Source: Brevibacterium sp. 239c (GTDB lineage: Bacteria; Actinomycetota; Actinomycetes; Actinomycetales; Brevibacteriaceae). From it: a DNA stretch of 64,000 nucleotides. The DNA is taken from assembly GCF_900169365.1 (NCBI RefSeq), contig NZ_FXZH01000008.1, positions 62,001 to 126,000 of the forward strand, written 5' to 3'. The translations under genes and the position numbers were made by a program. Positions 17,557 through 26,669 of the stretch are shown here, in pieces (position 1 is the first letter of the stretch; each line of letters begins with the position of its first letter). The notes beneath the pieces were generated by a model. It made no database searches, was not told where the DNA came from, and saw only the letters and a program-made list of their open reading frames with translations.

Positions 17557-17599
17557 CAAAAAGAGCCGCGACACTGTGCGTTCACAATGTCGCGGCTCT
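17557..17599 (-). terminator. Rho-independent terminator
   Basis: Perfect 12-bp stem AGAGCCGCGACA / TGTCGCGGCTCT (17562-17573 with 17588-17599) with a 14-nt loop. Read on the minus strand it is followed by TTTTTG. It lies 41 nt after the stop of the FAD oxidase gene. This is the clearest intrinsic terminator in the window. Confidence 0.9.
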
Positions 17600-17639
17600 C
17601 ACAGTCACACGCCAATCGTCCCAAGCGAGGACTCGCACC

Positions 17640-19061
17640 TCAGATCGCGCTGAGCATCTTCCCTGGGTTGAGGATCCCCCGCGGGTCAAGAGCATTCTTC
17701 ACAGCGATCTGGATCCGCCTCGAGCCCTCATCAAGCTCGTTGTTGAGCCAATCACGTTTGAGGAAGCCCACGCCATGTTCACCAGTGATCGTGCCGCCCA
17801 GCTCCAGACCGATGCGCATGATCTCGCCGAAGATCTCCTGCGCCCGTGCGGTCTGCTCCTCATCACTTGCGTCGAAGAATACCGAGGGGTGCGTATTGCC
17901 GTCACCAGCATGGGCCACCAGGGCGATCATCAGGCCCGAAGACTCCTGCAGCTCCTTCAACCGGTCGCAGAACTCGGGCATCGCCACCCGAGGCAGGCAC
18001 ACATCGTCGAGCAGCTGGCCTCCCCCATGACTGTTGGCGAACTTCTCGTAGGCGGGTTGGATCATCCGTCGTGCGGCAATGAGCGCGGCCGAATCGCTCG
18101 GATCGTCGGAGTACGCGACGTCGAGTGCACCGCAGGCCTCGGCCACCTCGGCGAATTGGGCCATGACTTCCTGCGAATCCGCAGGATTCTGGTCGACCTG
18201 CATGATCAGCATCGCCCCCGCGTCACCGTCGAGGCCGAAATCTCCGAACTCGTTGAGCATCTTCAGGCTGGACGAGTCGAGGAACTCCATCAGGCTCGGC
18301 ACTCCACCGGCAGCCATGAAGTCCGCAACCGTCTGCAGGCCCGAGCGTTCGTCGGGGAACGTTGCGACGGCGGTGAATGGATCCGGCAGCTTCGGGATCA
18401 GGCGCAGGGTCGCCTCGACGACGATGCCCAGCGTGCCCTCGGAGCCGACGAACAGATGGCGCATGTCGAGGCCGGCCACACTTTTCGCCGTCTGCGGGCC
18501 CAACTTCGTCAGCGTGCCATCGGCCAAGACAACGGTGAGGCTGCGCACGTAGTCCCTGGTCACACCGTATTTCACACAGCACAGGCCACCAGCGTTGGTG
18601 GCGATGTTGCCGCCGATCGATGACAGCGCGACCGAGCCAGGATCGGGTGGATAGGACAGACCGAAGGGAGCCAGATGATCCTTGAGGTCCTGGTTGATGA
18701 TGCCAGGCTGGACGGTGACGAGTCTTTCGGCCTCATTGACGCTGAGGACGTCCTTCATCCGGGAGACGTTGAGCAGGATCGCTCCTGGTGAGCCGTTCGC
18801 GCCTCCAGAGATCCCCGACCGCGCACCCTGCGGAACGACCGGCACGCCGTGCTCGGTGGCGAAGCGCATGACTTCTTGGACATCGGCCGCCGACGTGGCC
18901 CTGACCAGAGCGATCGCCCCTTCGTGAGGGCAGAACAGAGCTTCATCACGAGCGTGAGCTTCGATGACGTCGGGATCCGTCGTCAGCGCCCCATCACCCA
19001 GCCGGGCCGCGAGCGCATCGAGTTCGGCCGGTCCCACCGTGGTCTGGTTCTGTGCTGTCAT
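17640..19061 (-). CDS. FAD-linked 2-hydroxyacid oxidase/dehydrogenase (GlcD / D-lactate dehydrogenase family)
   Basis: A 473-residue flavoenzyme of the PCMH (vanillyl-alcohol oxidase) fold. The FAD-binding block is VVPQGARSGISGGANGS and SIGGNIATNAGGLCCVKYG. The C-terminal FAD-oxidase domain carries ALVAHAGDGNTHPS and the ending TGEHGVGFLKRDWL, with metal or substrate His residues. Members oxidise D-lactate, glycolate or D-2-hydroxyglutarate at the membrane. It is transcribed after an MFS carrier gene (106 bp gap) and closed by a strong terminator. The pair probably imports and oxidises a 2-hydroxyacid; which one cannot be told. Confidence 0.9.
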   Translation of the reverse strand: MTAQNQTTVGPAELDALAARLGDGALTTDPDVIEAHARDEALFCPHEGAIALVRATSAADVQEVMRFATEHGVPVVPQGARSGISGGANGSPGAILLNVSRMKDVLSVNEAERLVTVQPGIINQDLKDHLAPFGLSYPPDPGSVALSSIGGNIATNAGGLCCVKYGVTRDYVRSLTVVLADGTLTKLGPQTAKSVAGLDMRHLFVGSEGTLGIVVEATLRLIPKLPDPFTAVATFPDERSGLQTVADFMAAGGVPSLMEFLDSSSLKMLNEFGDFGLDGDAGAMLIMQVDQNPADSQEVMAQFAEVAEACGALDVAYSDDPSDSAALIAARRMIQPAYEKFANSHGGGQLLDDVCLPRVAMPEFCDRLKELQESSGLMIALVAHAGDGNTHPSVFFDASDEEQTARAQEIFGEIMRIGLELGGTITGEHGVGFLKRDWLNNELDEGSRRIQIAVKNALDPRGILNPGKMLSAI

Positions 19062-19082
19062 GACATCCTTCCGAACGGAAAT

Positions 19083-19155
19083 GTCGGGACGGTCCCGACC
19101 GCCTCGGCGATTCTCATCTGTGACGACGCAATTCCCGACCGGGGCCCGGGTCGGG
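19083..19155. promoter_or_regulatory. Two GC-rich palindromes upstream of the FAD oxidase gene
   Basis: GTCGGGAC-G-GTCCCGAC (19083-19099) is a perfect 17-bp palindrome ending 22 bp before the oxidase ATG. CCCGACC-8 nt-GGTCGGG (19134-19155) lies 35 bp further upstream. Both contain the half-site TCCCGACCG. They could be paired operators; the second could also act as a hairpin between the MFS and oxidase genes. Confidence 0.5.
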
Positions 19156-19167
19156 CCACGTGCGAGG

Positions 19168-20535
19168 CTACGTCGTCATCTCCGGATTCACCTTATCGGG
19201 CGCGGGTGCGGCCTTGAGAACGAGGGTGACGACTCCGGCTGCGACCATGGCTGCACCGACGACCCACATGCCCGCGTTCTGGGTTCCGGTGAGCTCGGCG
19301 AGTCCGCCGGTGATGTAGGGCGCGAAGAATCCGGCGGAGTTGCCCAGCGAATTGATCAGCGCGAGCCCCGCGGCAGCTCCGGCTCCGGCGAGGAAGGTCT
19401 GCGGCAGCGGCCAGAAGGTCGGAAGGGCCGCACAGATGGCCATGCAGGTGATGGTCACAGCGATCATCGTGGTGAACGGCGAACTCAGGTACAGAGCAAT
19501 AGGGATCGTGACGCCGCCGATGAAGAGCGGAATCGCAACGTGCCACACTCGCTCGTTGGTCTTGTCTCCGTGACGGGACCAGAAGTACATGGCGAAGGCA
19601 CCGAAGACATAGGGAATCGCGGTGATGAAGCCGATCTCGACGATCGAATACTCGACGCCGAAGGTCTCCTGGAAGCCGGAGATGATGGTCGGCAGGAAGA
19701 AGCTCATCGCGTAGAGGCCGTAGACCATGCCGAAGTAGACGAAGGACAGTGCCCACACTCGCGGCTGGAGCAGCGACCGGCGGACCGGGTAGTGGAACGA
19801 GTCGGCCTTGCCCTTCTCTTCGGCGTCCATCGTCGACTGGAGCCAGTTCCGCTCCTCCGGAGACAGCCACTTGGCGTTTCGGGGGTGGTCGGTGAGGTAG
19901 AAGATGCACATGATGCCGAGCAGGATCGCGGGCACACCTTCGATGATGAACATGAAGCGCCAGCCGGCGAAATTGGCAAAGAGCGAGTCGCCGCCGGAGA
20001 TCAGCCACGAGGACAGCGGTGAACCGACGACGCTGGAGAGTGGGATCGCGAGCATGAACAGCGCGGTGGCCCGGGCTCGCATGGATGAGGGGAACCAATA
20101 TGTGAGGTAGAGGATGATGCCCGGGAAGAATCCCGCCTCGGCGACGCCCAGGAGGAAGCGCAGGAAGTAGAGCCACCCGTGGCTGGGCACGAATGCCATC
20201 GCCGCTGCCACGATGCCCCAACTGATGAGAATGCGGGCGAGCCAGATCCGTGCGCCGAATTTGTGCAGAGCAAGATTCGAGGGCACTTCGAGGAGGAGGT
20301 AGCCGAAGAAGAAGATGCCGGCGGCGAACCCGAACTGAGTGGCCGTCATCGCGAGGTCTTCGTTCATTCCGCCGGGGCCCGCGATACCGAGATTGGTGCG
20401 GTCGAGGTAGTTGATGAAGTACATCGCGATGATGAATGGGATCAGCCGAAGAATGACCTTTCGCAGGGTCCGCTTCTCCATTGCTGAATCGCTCGGCGGC
20501 TGCTGGCTCACAGGTGGGTTCACCTCGGATGACAT
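19168..20535 (-). CDS. MFS transporter, anion:cation symporter (ACS) type
   Basis: A 455-residue carrier with twelve predicted helices. YFINYLDRTNLGIAGPGGM in helix 1 and the loop GVAEAGFFPGIILYLTYWFP are typical of the ACS family (phthalate, tartrate, glucarate and related acids). A hydrophilic N-terminus of about 25 residues precedes helix 1. It is followed on the same strand by a 2-hydroxyacid oxidase gene, so a hydroxycarboxylate substrate is likely. It is divergent from a DUF2332 gene. Confidence 0.9.
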   Translation of the reverse strand: MSSEVNPPVSQQPPSDSAMEKRTLRKVILRLIPFIIAMYFINYLDRTNLGIAGPGGMNEDLAMTATQFGFAAGIFFFGYLLLEVPSNLALHKFGARIWLARILISWGIVAAAMAFVPSHGWLYFLRFLLGVAEAGFFPGIILYLTYWFPSSMRARATALFMLAIPLSSVVGSPLSSWLISGGDSLFANFAGWRFMFIIEGVPAILLGIMCIFYLTDHPRNAKWLSPEERNWLQSTMDAEEKGKADSFHYPVRRSLLQPRVWALSFVYFGMVYGLYAMSFFLPTIISGFQETFGVEYSIVEIGFITAIPYVFGAFAMYFWSRHGDKTNERVWHVAIPLFIGGVTIPIALYLSSPFTTMIAVTITCMAICAALPTFWPLPQTFLAGAGAAAGLALINSLGNSAGFFAPYITGGLAELTGTQNAGMWVVGAAMVAAGVVTLVLKAAPAPDKVNPEMTT

Positions 20536-20761
20536 GTGATCTCCCTCGATCAGTCTGAGTCGCCGATGACGGCCCTCGGCACACTACGTCGAAAACATTA
20601 CGTCAGCACTGCCTGCGTTCCTATACTTCGCTCGATTTGTACCGAATACCGGGACTGGGTGCCGCCTTTGTCCGTCCGAATGCCGACCGTCGCCGAGGTG
20701 GTGCCGGAGTTCGCGTCAGGGCCAGGGTCTACGCTGGAGCCACGACCACAGGAAGGCAACG

Positions 20762-21751
20762 ATGCAGCCGATGACCGAGCTTGACGCCGATTCCCTGCGT
20801 GAGTACTACCGCAAGTTCGCCCAGCTCGAGGCGACCGACACCTCACCGATCTACGCCGCCTGGGCCTCGGGTGTGGCTCAGGACGACGAGGTCATCAAGC
20901 ACCTCCTCGATCTGCCCAAGCCGAAGCGCCAGGCCAACCTCCTCTTCGCAGCTGCCCGCCACCTCGGCGCCGGTGAAGGTGACTACGCAGCTCTGCGAAC
21001 CTGGCTGCTGGAGCACTGGGAGATGACCCGGGATCTGATGCTCGCGCGGTCGACGCAGACGAACGAGGCCGGACGCTGTGCCGTGCTCCTGCCGGCGCTG
21101 GCTCAGATTGAGCGCCCGATCTCACTCATCGAGGTCGGCGCCTCGGCGGGCCTGTGCCTGTATCCCGATCGCTACAGCTACACGTACACCACAGAGTCAG
21201 GGCCGGTGACCCTCCACCCCAAAGATGGCCCGAGCACGGTCGCACTCGCCTGCGAACTGACGAATGCACCTCCACCCGACCGGATTCCCGAGGTTGCCTG
21301 GCGAACCGGAATCGATCTCAATCCCATCGACATCACCGACGGTGACCAGCAGGAATGGCTGCGCTCGCTGATCTGGCCCGAGCACAAGCTGCGCCGGGAT
21401 CGCCTGAGTGCCGCGGCCTCCATTGTGTCCGCTGAGCCGCCGAGGCTGGTCCCGGGCGATCTGCTCGAGACCGTCGATTCCGTGCTGTCTGAGGCTCCCG
21501 CGCAAACGCAGAAAGTCGTATTCCACAGCGCGGTGCTTGCCTATGTCGAACCGACCGAACGCGAACGCTTCGCCGTCCTCATGCGATCGCGTGATGACGT
21601 CGTGTGGATCAGCAATGAGGGAGGCGGAGTGCTGCCGGAGATCGGAGCTCAGGTTGATCGCGAAAAGGACGGACGGTTCGTGCTCGCTGTCGATGGACGG
21701 GTAATTGCACTGACCGGACCACACGGGCAGAGCTTCGAGGGATTGGATTGA
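20762..21751 (+). CDS. DUF2332 family protein
   Basis: A 329-residue soluble protein. Conserved features of the family that I can see are the N-terminal YYRKFAQLEATDTSPIYAAWA, ISLIEVGASAGLCLYPDRYSY (a Rossmann-like glycine motif that resembles an S-adenosylmethionine-binding loop) and VVFHSAVLAYV followed by VVWISNEGGGV. AGGAAGG lies 5 nt before the ATG. The family has no established function; a methyltransferase-like fold is an inference from the EVGASAG motif. It is convergent with a PucR-type regulator. Confidence 0.85.
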   Translation: MQPMTELDADSLREYYRKFAQLEATDTSPIYAAWASGVAQDDEVIKHLLDLPKPKRQANLLFAAARHLGAGEGDYAALRTWLLEHWEMTRDLMLARSTQTNEAGRCAVLLPALAQIERPISLIEVGASAGLCLYPDRYSYTYTTESGPVTLHPKDGPSTVALACELTNAPPPDRIPEVAWRTGIDLNPIDITDGDQQEWLRSLIWPEHKLRRDRLSAAASIVSAEPPRLVPGDLLETVDSVLSEAPAQTQKVVFHSAVLAYVEPTERERFAVLMRSRDDVVWISNEGGGVLPEIGAQVDREKDGRFVLAVDGRVIALTGPHGQSFEGLD

Positions 21752-21763
21752 CGACGCTGCTAT

Positions 21764-23014
21764 TCAAGCAATCGATGAGTTAGCCGTATAGAGCTTGCAC
21801 ATCCGCAGCGAAAACACCGCGCTGACGAGCTCGGCCAAGCTCAGCGGATCTTTCAGCGAGCGTCCCGTGAGTTCGTGCACACGGCGGAGTCGATAGCGGA
21901 CCGTGTTGGAGTGGCAGTACAGCTGTTCGGCGGCGCGCTCGGCCGAGCCCTCATTGTCGAAATAGGCAACAAGCGTGTCGAGTATCAACGACCGATCTGC
22001 GGCGGGCAGTTCCAAGACTCCTCTGAGCACCTCATAGGCCAGCCGCCGCCCCTCGTTCGGCTCACACGCGAGGAGCGCCGCCAAAGGACTCGAGTTGAAC
22101 TCACACACCTCGGTCTGACCTGGGCGCAATGTCGACAGAGCCGTGCGTGCCAGCTGCAGGGCCCGCGGAGTTTCAGCCAACACCCTATATGGCGGGCTCA
22201 CTCCTGCACGTGCCGCAATAGTTCTCAGAACGCCCAATGCAACTTCGTGCTGCTCGGAGTGGAACGACACAACCCCGAGCTGCAGCGTCGGCGTCAGCTG
22301 CCACCCCGAGACGATCCCCTGGTCCGCAAACTTCTGCTCCAGGTCGCCCAGACCTCCGCCTGCCGGGTTGCGGTTGTCAACCGCAACCACGATGAGATCC
22401 GCATCCGGAGCCAGACCGAGCAAGGTCGCCATCTCCCACGAGCTGCAATCCGGACTCGGCCGTCCTGCGAGCAGCGACTCAACCAACGCCGCACGTCGGC
22501 GCCCCTCCTCGGCGAGAAGCTCAGCCGATGCTGCCCTATACGATTCAGTCAATGCCACCGCGTGCGCGTCCGCGACTGACCACAGCCACGTCGCCACCGC
22601 GAAGATGGCTTCCGGAGCTTCGCAATCGCCTCCTGGTCTCGCCGCCTCGACCAACGCATCCCAGAGAACGCCGAAGCTGAAATGGTTCGCCTGCAAGATC
22701 TCGGCCAGAGGGATCCCCTGCTGAGCCCGACGTCTGCCCGTCTCATGCGGCGTGCTCAGCTGCAACGTGTCGTGACACTGGTTCATCGCGCTGACCGCGG
22801 CCCTCAGATTGTCCTCGATCGACTGATGAAGCTCCGCCTGAAGATGCGGCTCTGAGCGCTCGTAGAGTGGAATTCGCTCGAGAATCCTGTCATAGGCATC
22901 TCCGACGATGCGCGGCATCTGAGTCTCGGCCCAATTCACGAGTTGGTTGGCATCAGACATCGTCAGCGCCCCCGCCGGCCGGCTCATCTCTGAAAGGTGC
23001 AACCCTGTACCCAT
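21764..23014 (-). CDS. PucR/CdaR-type transcriptional regulator
   Basis: A 416-residue protein with the C-terminal PucR helix-turn-helix (ERAAEQLYCHSNTVRYRLRRVHELTGRS), preceded by a GGDEF-like degenerate domain typical of the family (LIVVAVDNRNP to YRVLAETPRALQLARTA). The N-terminal 190 residues are helical, with PLAEILQANHFSFGVLWDALVEAA as in regulators with a RsbRD-type sensor. It shares this architecture with the regulator at 27060-28229. Three in-frame ATGs lie within the first 19 codons, so the start is not settled. The target is unknown; the flanking genes do not point to one. Confidence 0.88.
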   Translation of the reverse strand: MGTGLHLSEMSRPAGALTMSDANQLVNWAETQMPRIVGDAYDRILERIPLYERSEPHLQAELHQSIEDNLRAAVSAMNQCHDTLQLSTPHETGRRRAQQGIPLAEILQANHFSFGVLWDALVEAARPGGDCEAPEAIFAVATWLWSVADAHAVALTESYRAASAELLAEEGRRRAALVESLLAGRPSPDCSSWEMATLLGLAPDADLIVVAVDNRNPAGGGLGDLEQKFADQGIVSGWQLTPTLQLGVVSFHSEQHEVALGVLRTIAARAGVSPPYRVLAETPRALQLARTALSTLRPGQTEVCEFNSSPLAALLACEPNEGRRLAYEVLRGVLELPAADRSLILDTLVAYFDNEGSAERAAEQLYCHSNTVRYRLRRVHELTGRSLKDPLSLAELVSAVFSLRMCKLYTANSSIA

Positions 23015-23459
23015 TCCTCAACCTCGCGTCCAACCGATGTGTACCGATAGTACAAGTTTCAAGCTAGTCATGCACGCATCATCCATGGCCACCTCCACAT
23101 TCACTCAAATGACAAATCATCTTGATTTCACATGAGCACAGAACTCATCAGTGCACACATTTGCACAGGTTCGCGAAAACGCCGGAAGGGTGAGCATGAA
23201 AAAACCTCCCGCGCTGCGGCTATATCAATGGAACCAGATCGAGTATGACGCAGAAATTCAGATCGGCCACCGGTATCCAACAATTGTTCCAGATTACAAA
23301 CTAGCTTGTTCTTCATGTCAAAGTTTCAAAAAACTCTCAAAATCCCTGGACACGGCCTGAGTGCTTCGCAAGGATGTCCTGTGGGCAACGCTCGTTGGTG
23401 CATATGCCGACATCTGAATGAGCGGGCCAACCAACGAGCGGTACTTTGGAGGTAAATTC
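23015..23459. other. Intergenic region (445 bp) with a 5' hairpin
   Basis: AT-richer than its surroundings. It contains the upstream region of the regulator on the left and the leader of the secreted protein on the right. One 54-codon open frame (23196-23360) has a fair ribosome site (GGAAGG, 6 nt, ATG) but atypical codon use and no recognisable product. The only strong structure is the inverted repeat listed separately. Confidence 0.5.
23389..23440 (+). promoter_or_regulatory. Inverted repeat in the leader of the secreted protein gene
   Basis: CGCTCGTTGGT (23389-23399) and ACCAACGAGCG (23430-23440) are perfect 11-bp complements separated by 30 nt. The downstream arm ends 8 nt before GGAGG, the ribosome site for the GTG at 23460. 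In RNA this would hold a hairpin directly in front of the initiation region; as DNA it could be a two-site operator. Confidence 0.55.
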
Positions 23460-25109
23460 GTGTCTCACCACGTGCAATCACGTCCCCACAGTGGTCATCG
23501 AAAGAGAAAGATGGTTCTCAGGCGAATTCTGCCTGGCATGGCCATCGGAGTTGCGGGCACACTGCTGGCGTCGACCGCGGTATCGGCACAGGGCCTCAAC
23601 GTCCACGCCGACGAGCCGACGGAAGCTGGAGCCAGTGTCGCAGGCATGACCCTGGACTCGAAAGAACTCGTCGCACTGGGTAAGTCCACGGCCGCATCCA
23701 AATCGGATCCGGGTCCCAACCGCGAAGCATTCAACGGCGCCATCGGCGACGACGAAGTCGTCGACTTCGGTGCAGGCTACGAGATTCCGCTCGATGATTT
23801 CCTCAGCTTCGGTGAAGCCGGCGCTATCCACAGCGAATCGACCGCAACCGACTCCAAGAACGGCAAGGCCGTCACCGGAATCGTCGGCGCCGATGGTGGA
23901 CTCACGCTCGATGGTAAAGACAACGAGTTCGGTACCGCCAACGTCGACCTCCTGTCGCTGGTCGACGCCACTGGAAAATCTGATGTCACCGACGGACTCA
24001 TCGACCAAGCAGACCTGAACTTCGGCCTCGGCGGCGCCTGGGTCGAAGCAGTTGACGGCGAATTCCAGGATCCGGACGGTGTCGGCGGAATCGGCCAGTA
24101 CCGCGTCGGCGACGCAAAGCTCAACCTCCATTCCCCAGCCATCGAGGACGCCGGCGACGGCGTGTCCGACGCTGCAGGTCAGATGGAAGACGAAGTCGCC
24201 GACAGGGTCAACGACGCGCTCGGCCTCGGCAAAGCCCTTCCGGGGATGAAGGTCGACACGACCGTCACCTCCGACATCCAGGATGACGTACTCGATGCAA
24301 TTCTGCGTGAACCGATCAAGACCGATGACGGACTCGCCACGATCGACCTTGGAAAGGGTTCAGTCGAGGTCGACCTCGCCCGCCTCGGCGGCAACGACGA
24401 CGGTGTGACCGATCGTCCAGTCGGAATCAACAACCAGGATCCGAACTCAGAGCTGATCGACGATGAGACATACCCGCTCATCGCCAGCAGCATCCACGAT
24501 GCCATCGAGAAGGTCATCGACGTCGCAGTGGACACAGCGATCGAATCGCTGCGCAGTGCGAACGTGAACGTTGATATCACTGCTCTCGACGGAACCACCG
24601 CTGGATGGGACATGGACCTCACCGGAAAGGTCAGCAACTACGACTGCAAACCTTCCGGTGCGACGGGCGCCGTATCCTGCACGACGATCGACACCGTGAT
24701 GAACTCGATGGAGACCGTCCTAGGCCCGATCCATGACAAGCTCGCAGACCCGGCCGGCCTGCTGTACAAGGCGTTCACCACGATCAAGACCGACATGATG
24801 ACGGCCCCAATCCGCGCTGCAGTTGATCCGTTCCTCAAACTGCTGGCAGATAACCTCGTCTCGCTGCAGATCAACCACCAGGAGAAAACTGAGTGCGAGA
24901 CTGCAGACGGCAAGAAGGTCGTCAGCGGAATGGACGTCTCTGCGCTGAGCCTCGGCGTTGCAGGTGGCAAGTCACGGATGGGCTTCGGTAACGCTGGAGT
25001 TCGCACCGATCCCTGCGGCAAGTCGGCAGACGCCGCGAAGCCGGGACCGGTGGAGCCACACAGCGGCACATCGATGTTCGACCCACGCAACCTGTTCCCA
25101 GGCTTGTGA
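23460..25109 (+). CDS. Secreted choice-of-anchor G family-like protein
   Basis: A 549-residue exported protein. The GTG start has GGAGG 7 nt before it. The signal peptide has a long basic n-region (HSGHRKRKMVLRR), a hydrophobic core GMAIGVAGTLLAST and a likely cleavage after VSA. The mature part is acidic and rich in Asp/Gly/Ala with regular beta-forming stretches, resembling the actinobacterial choice-of-anchor G family (recognised from overall character, not from a unique motif). Unusually there is no C-terminal LPXTG, membrane helix or other anchor: it ends DPRNLFPGL. It may be released or held by non-covalent contacts. A copper-amine-oxidase-like lipoprotein gene follows. Confidence 0.65.
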   Translation: MSHHVQSRPHSGHRKRKMVLRRILPGMAIGVAGTLLASTAVSAQGLNVHADEPTEAGASVAGMTLDSKELVALGKSTAASKSDPGPNREAFNGAIGDDEVVDFGAGYEIPLDDFLSFGEAGAIHSESTATDSKNGKAVTGIVGADGGLTLDGKDNEFGTANVDLLSLVDATGKSDVTDGLIDQADLNFGLGGAWVEAVDGEFQDPDGVGGIGQYRVGDAKLNLHSPAIEDAGDGVSDAAGQMEDEVADRVNDALGLGKALPGMKVDTTVTSDIQDDVLDAILREPIKTDDGLATIDLGKGSVEVDLARLGGNDDGVTDRPVGINNQDPNSELIDDETYPLIASSIHDAIEKVIDVAVDTAIESLRSANVNVDITALDGTTAGWDMDLTGKVSNYDCKPSGATGAVSCTTIDTVMNSMETVLGPIHDKLADPAGLLYKAFTTIKTDMMTAPIRAAVDPFLKLLADNLVSLQINHQEKTECETADGKKVVSGMDVSALSLGVAGGKSRMGFGNAGVRTDPCGKSADAAKPGPVEPHSGTSMFDPRNLFPGL

Positions 25110-25217
25110 CACCTTCGACAGCTGCTGATCGCGATGCCAGGCATCGCAGTCGACGCAGATGCAGTACATGCGTTCATGAACACAAGGAACGTATGAGGCT
25201 CATCGCGAGATGAGCAC

Positions 25218-25254
25218 CCGGGTGGTGGCGACACATTTCAGGTGCCGCCGCCAC
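25218..25254. terminator. Strong hairpin between the two secreted-protein genes
   Basis: GGGTGGTGGCG pairs with CGCCGCCACCC (11 bp, one G-U), then a mismatch, CAC/GTG, and a 7-nt loop. It lies 108 nt after the stop of the first gene and 48 nt before the next start. There is no U-run, so it may be a Rho-assisted end, an mRNA-stabilising structure or a leader hairpin rather than an intrinsic terminator. Confidence 0.45.
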
Positions 25255-25301
25255 CCCTATCTGTCCATGAGATGCCGCCGGGAAAGACGAACTGAGCAAC
25301 T

Positions 25302-26669
25302 GTGAGAAGACATGCCTACACGAACAAACGTCTGTTGCAGATCGTGGCAGGAGGGCTATGTCTGATCCTCTTCGTCTCGGCGTGCACTCGAGGTGACGCC
25401 TCACCCGAAGATGCGAAGACCGCGGAGTCCTCAGCAGTCGCCTCCAGCACCTGCAAGAAACCCGCGAAGAAGGTCTCGCAGACTCTGTCCAGCGGAGCGA
25501 CCTGGACGATGTGCTGGGGAGTCCATCCCGATTTCGGTCTCTCTCTTTCCGAAGTCTTCATCGCTCCTCCCGGCAAGGATCCGATCAGAATCATCGATTC
25601 TGCCTCCATCGCCCAGCTGGAAGTCCCGTATGACACCGGAAAGCGCAACACATCCGATATCACTGCGGCCGGCTTCGGCGGCCGCAAGATGAAGACGCTG
25701 CAGTCCGATGCCTGCGCGGGAGACCTGAACTCGATGGAGATCCCGAAGATCGGCGACGGCAAGTACGGGGAGACCGAGACCCGCAACGTCCTGTGCACCG
25801 AGGTCATCGACGACGGACTCGCCTATCATTCGAGTGATCTCGTAGCACCGACCTCCGCCCGAAAGAACGCTTTGCGACTGTCAACGGTGTCTCGGGTGGG
25901 CTGGTATGAGTACGTCTCTCAGTACACATTCGGCTCTGATGGATCCATCGATGTGCAGCTCGGCGCAACCGGTGACCTATCGCCTGTCGACTACACGGAT
26001 GAGGATCACGGTTCGGACGTCGGACATGACGAACATGCGGCGAGTCATTCGCATAACGCCGTCTGGAAGGTCCGCTGGGGGCTCGGAGGCGAAGGCGGAA
26101 TGAAGGCGCAGCAGTTCGACGCCAACCCGACGGGCAAGTCCGGACCGGAATCACCGATCATGAAGGGGAAGCTGAAGGATATCGAGCACCCTGCCCTTGC
26201 ACGGTGGAAGGACCGCCGGTGGTGGCGGGTCCTCAACCCCGCGGCGCTCAACGACGACGGGCATCCCATCTCCTATGAGATCGACACCGGAAAGTCGGAC
26301 TCATTCGAGTTCGTCGATGACGTTGAACATACCCACTCCCACGAGGAAGAGCCCGGGTACGACGTCGGCTTCACGAACTTCAACGAATGCGAACAGTATG
26401 CGACGAAAAATCGCGGTGACTGCGGCCGTGGAGTTCCTGAGTTCGTCGACGACGGCAAGGGTCAAAAGCTCGATGACGTCGTGTCATGGGTCGCTGTCGG
26501 ATTCCACCATGTCCCCCGTGATGAAGAGCAGTCGCCCATGGAGATGCACTGGCAGGGATTCAAGCTGCTCCCTCGTGATCTCACCGCTCAACGATTCGAC
26601 GTTCCCAAAGGTCATGAAGAAGTGAATGGTGTTCCGGACTCAGAATGGAATCAGGAGCCGACGAATTGA
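25302..26669 (+). CDS. Copper amine oxidase-like lipoprotein
   Basis: A 455-residue exported protein. The signal peptide ends in lipobox FVSAC (Cys28). The rest matches the catalytic domain of copper amine oxidases in order: VPYDTG (Asp111 near the usual general base), a Tyr-containing block STVSRVGWYEYVSQYTF, GSIDVQLGATG, SHSHN with the HxH copper pair (His249, His251), and VGFHHVPRDEEQSPMEMHW with the third copper His (His403). In active enzymes the cofactor Tyr sits in N-Y-[DE]; here Asn is Trp201 before Tyr202. The protein lacks the N-terminal domains of the family, whose members are usually 630 residues or more. It may be a compact secreted amine oxidase or a copper-binding relative that no longer makes topaquinone. 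A GTG start is used, without a strong ribosome site. Confidence 0.75.
   Translation: MRRHAYTNKRLLQIVAGGLCLILFVSACTRGDASPEDAKTAESSAVASSTCKKPAKKVSQTLSSGATWTMCWGVHPDFGLSLSEVFIAPPGKDPIRIIDSASIAQLEVPYDTGKRNTSDITAAGFGGRKMKTLQSDACAGDLNSMEIPKIGDGKYGETETRNVLCTEVIDDGLAYHSSDLVAPTSARKNALRLSTVSRVGWYEYVSQYTFGSDGSIDVQLGATGDLSPVDYTDEDHGSDVGHDEHAASHSHNAVWKVRWGLGGEGGMKAQQFDANPTGKSGPESPIMKGKLKDIEHPALARWKDRRWWRVLNPAALNDDGHPISYEIDTGKSDSFEFVDDVEHTHSHEEEPGYDVGFTNFNECEQYATKNRGDCGRGVPEFVDDGKGQKLDDVVSWVAVGFHHVPRDEEQSPMEMHWQGFKLLPRDLTAQRFDVPKGHEEVNGVPDSEWNQEPTN

Noticed and set aside
23196-23360. Possible 54-codon gene
   Set aside because: It has a fair ribosome site, but AT-rich codon use unlike neighbours, no recognisable motif, and it lies in a leader region.
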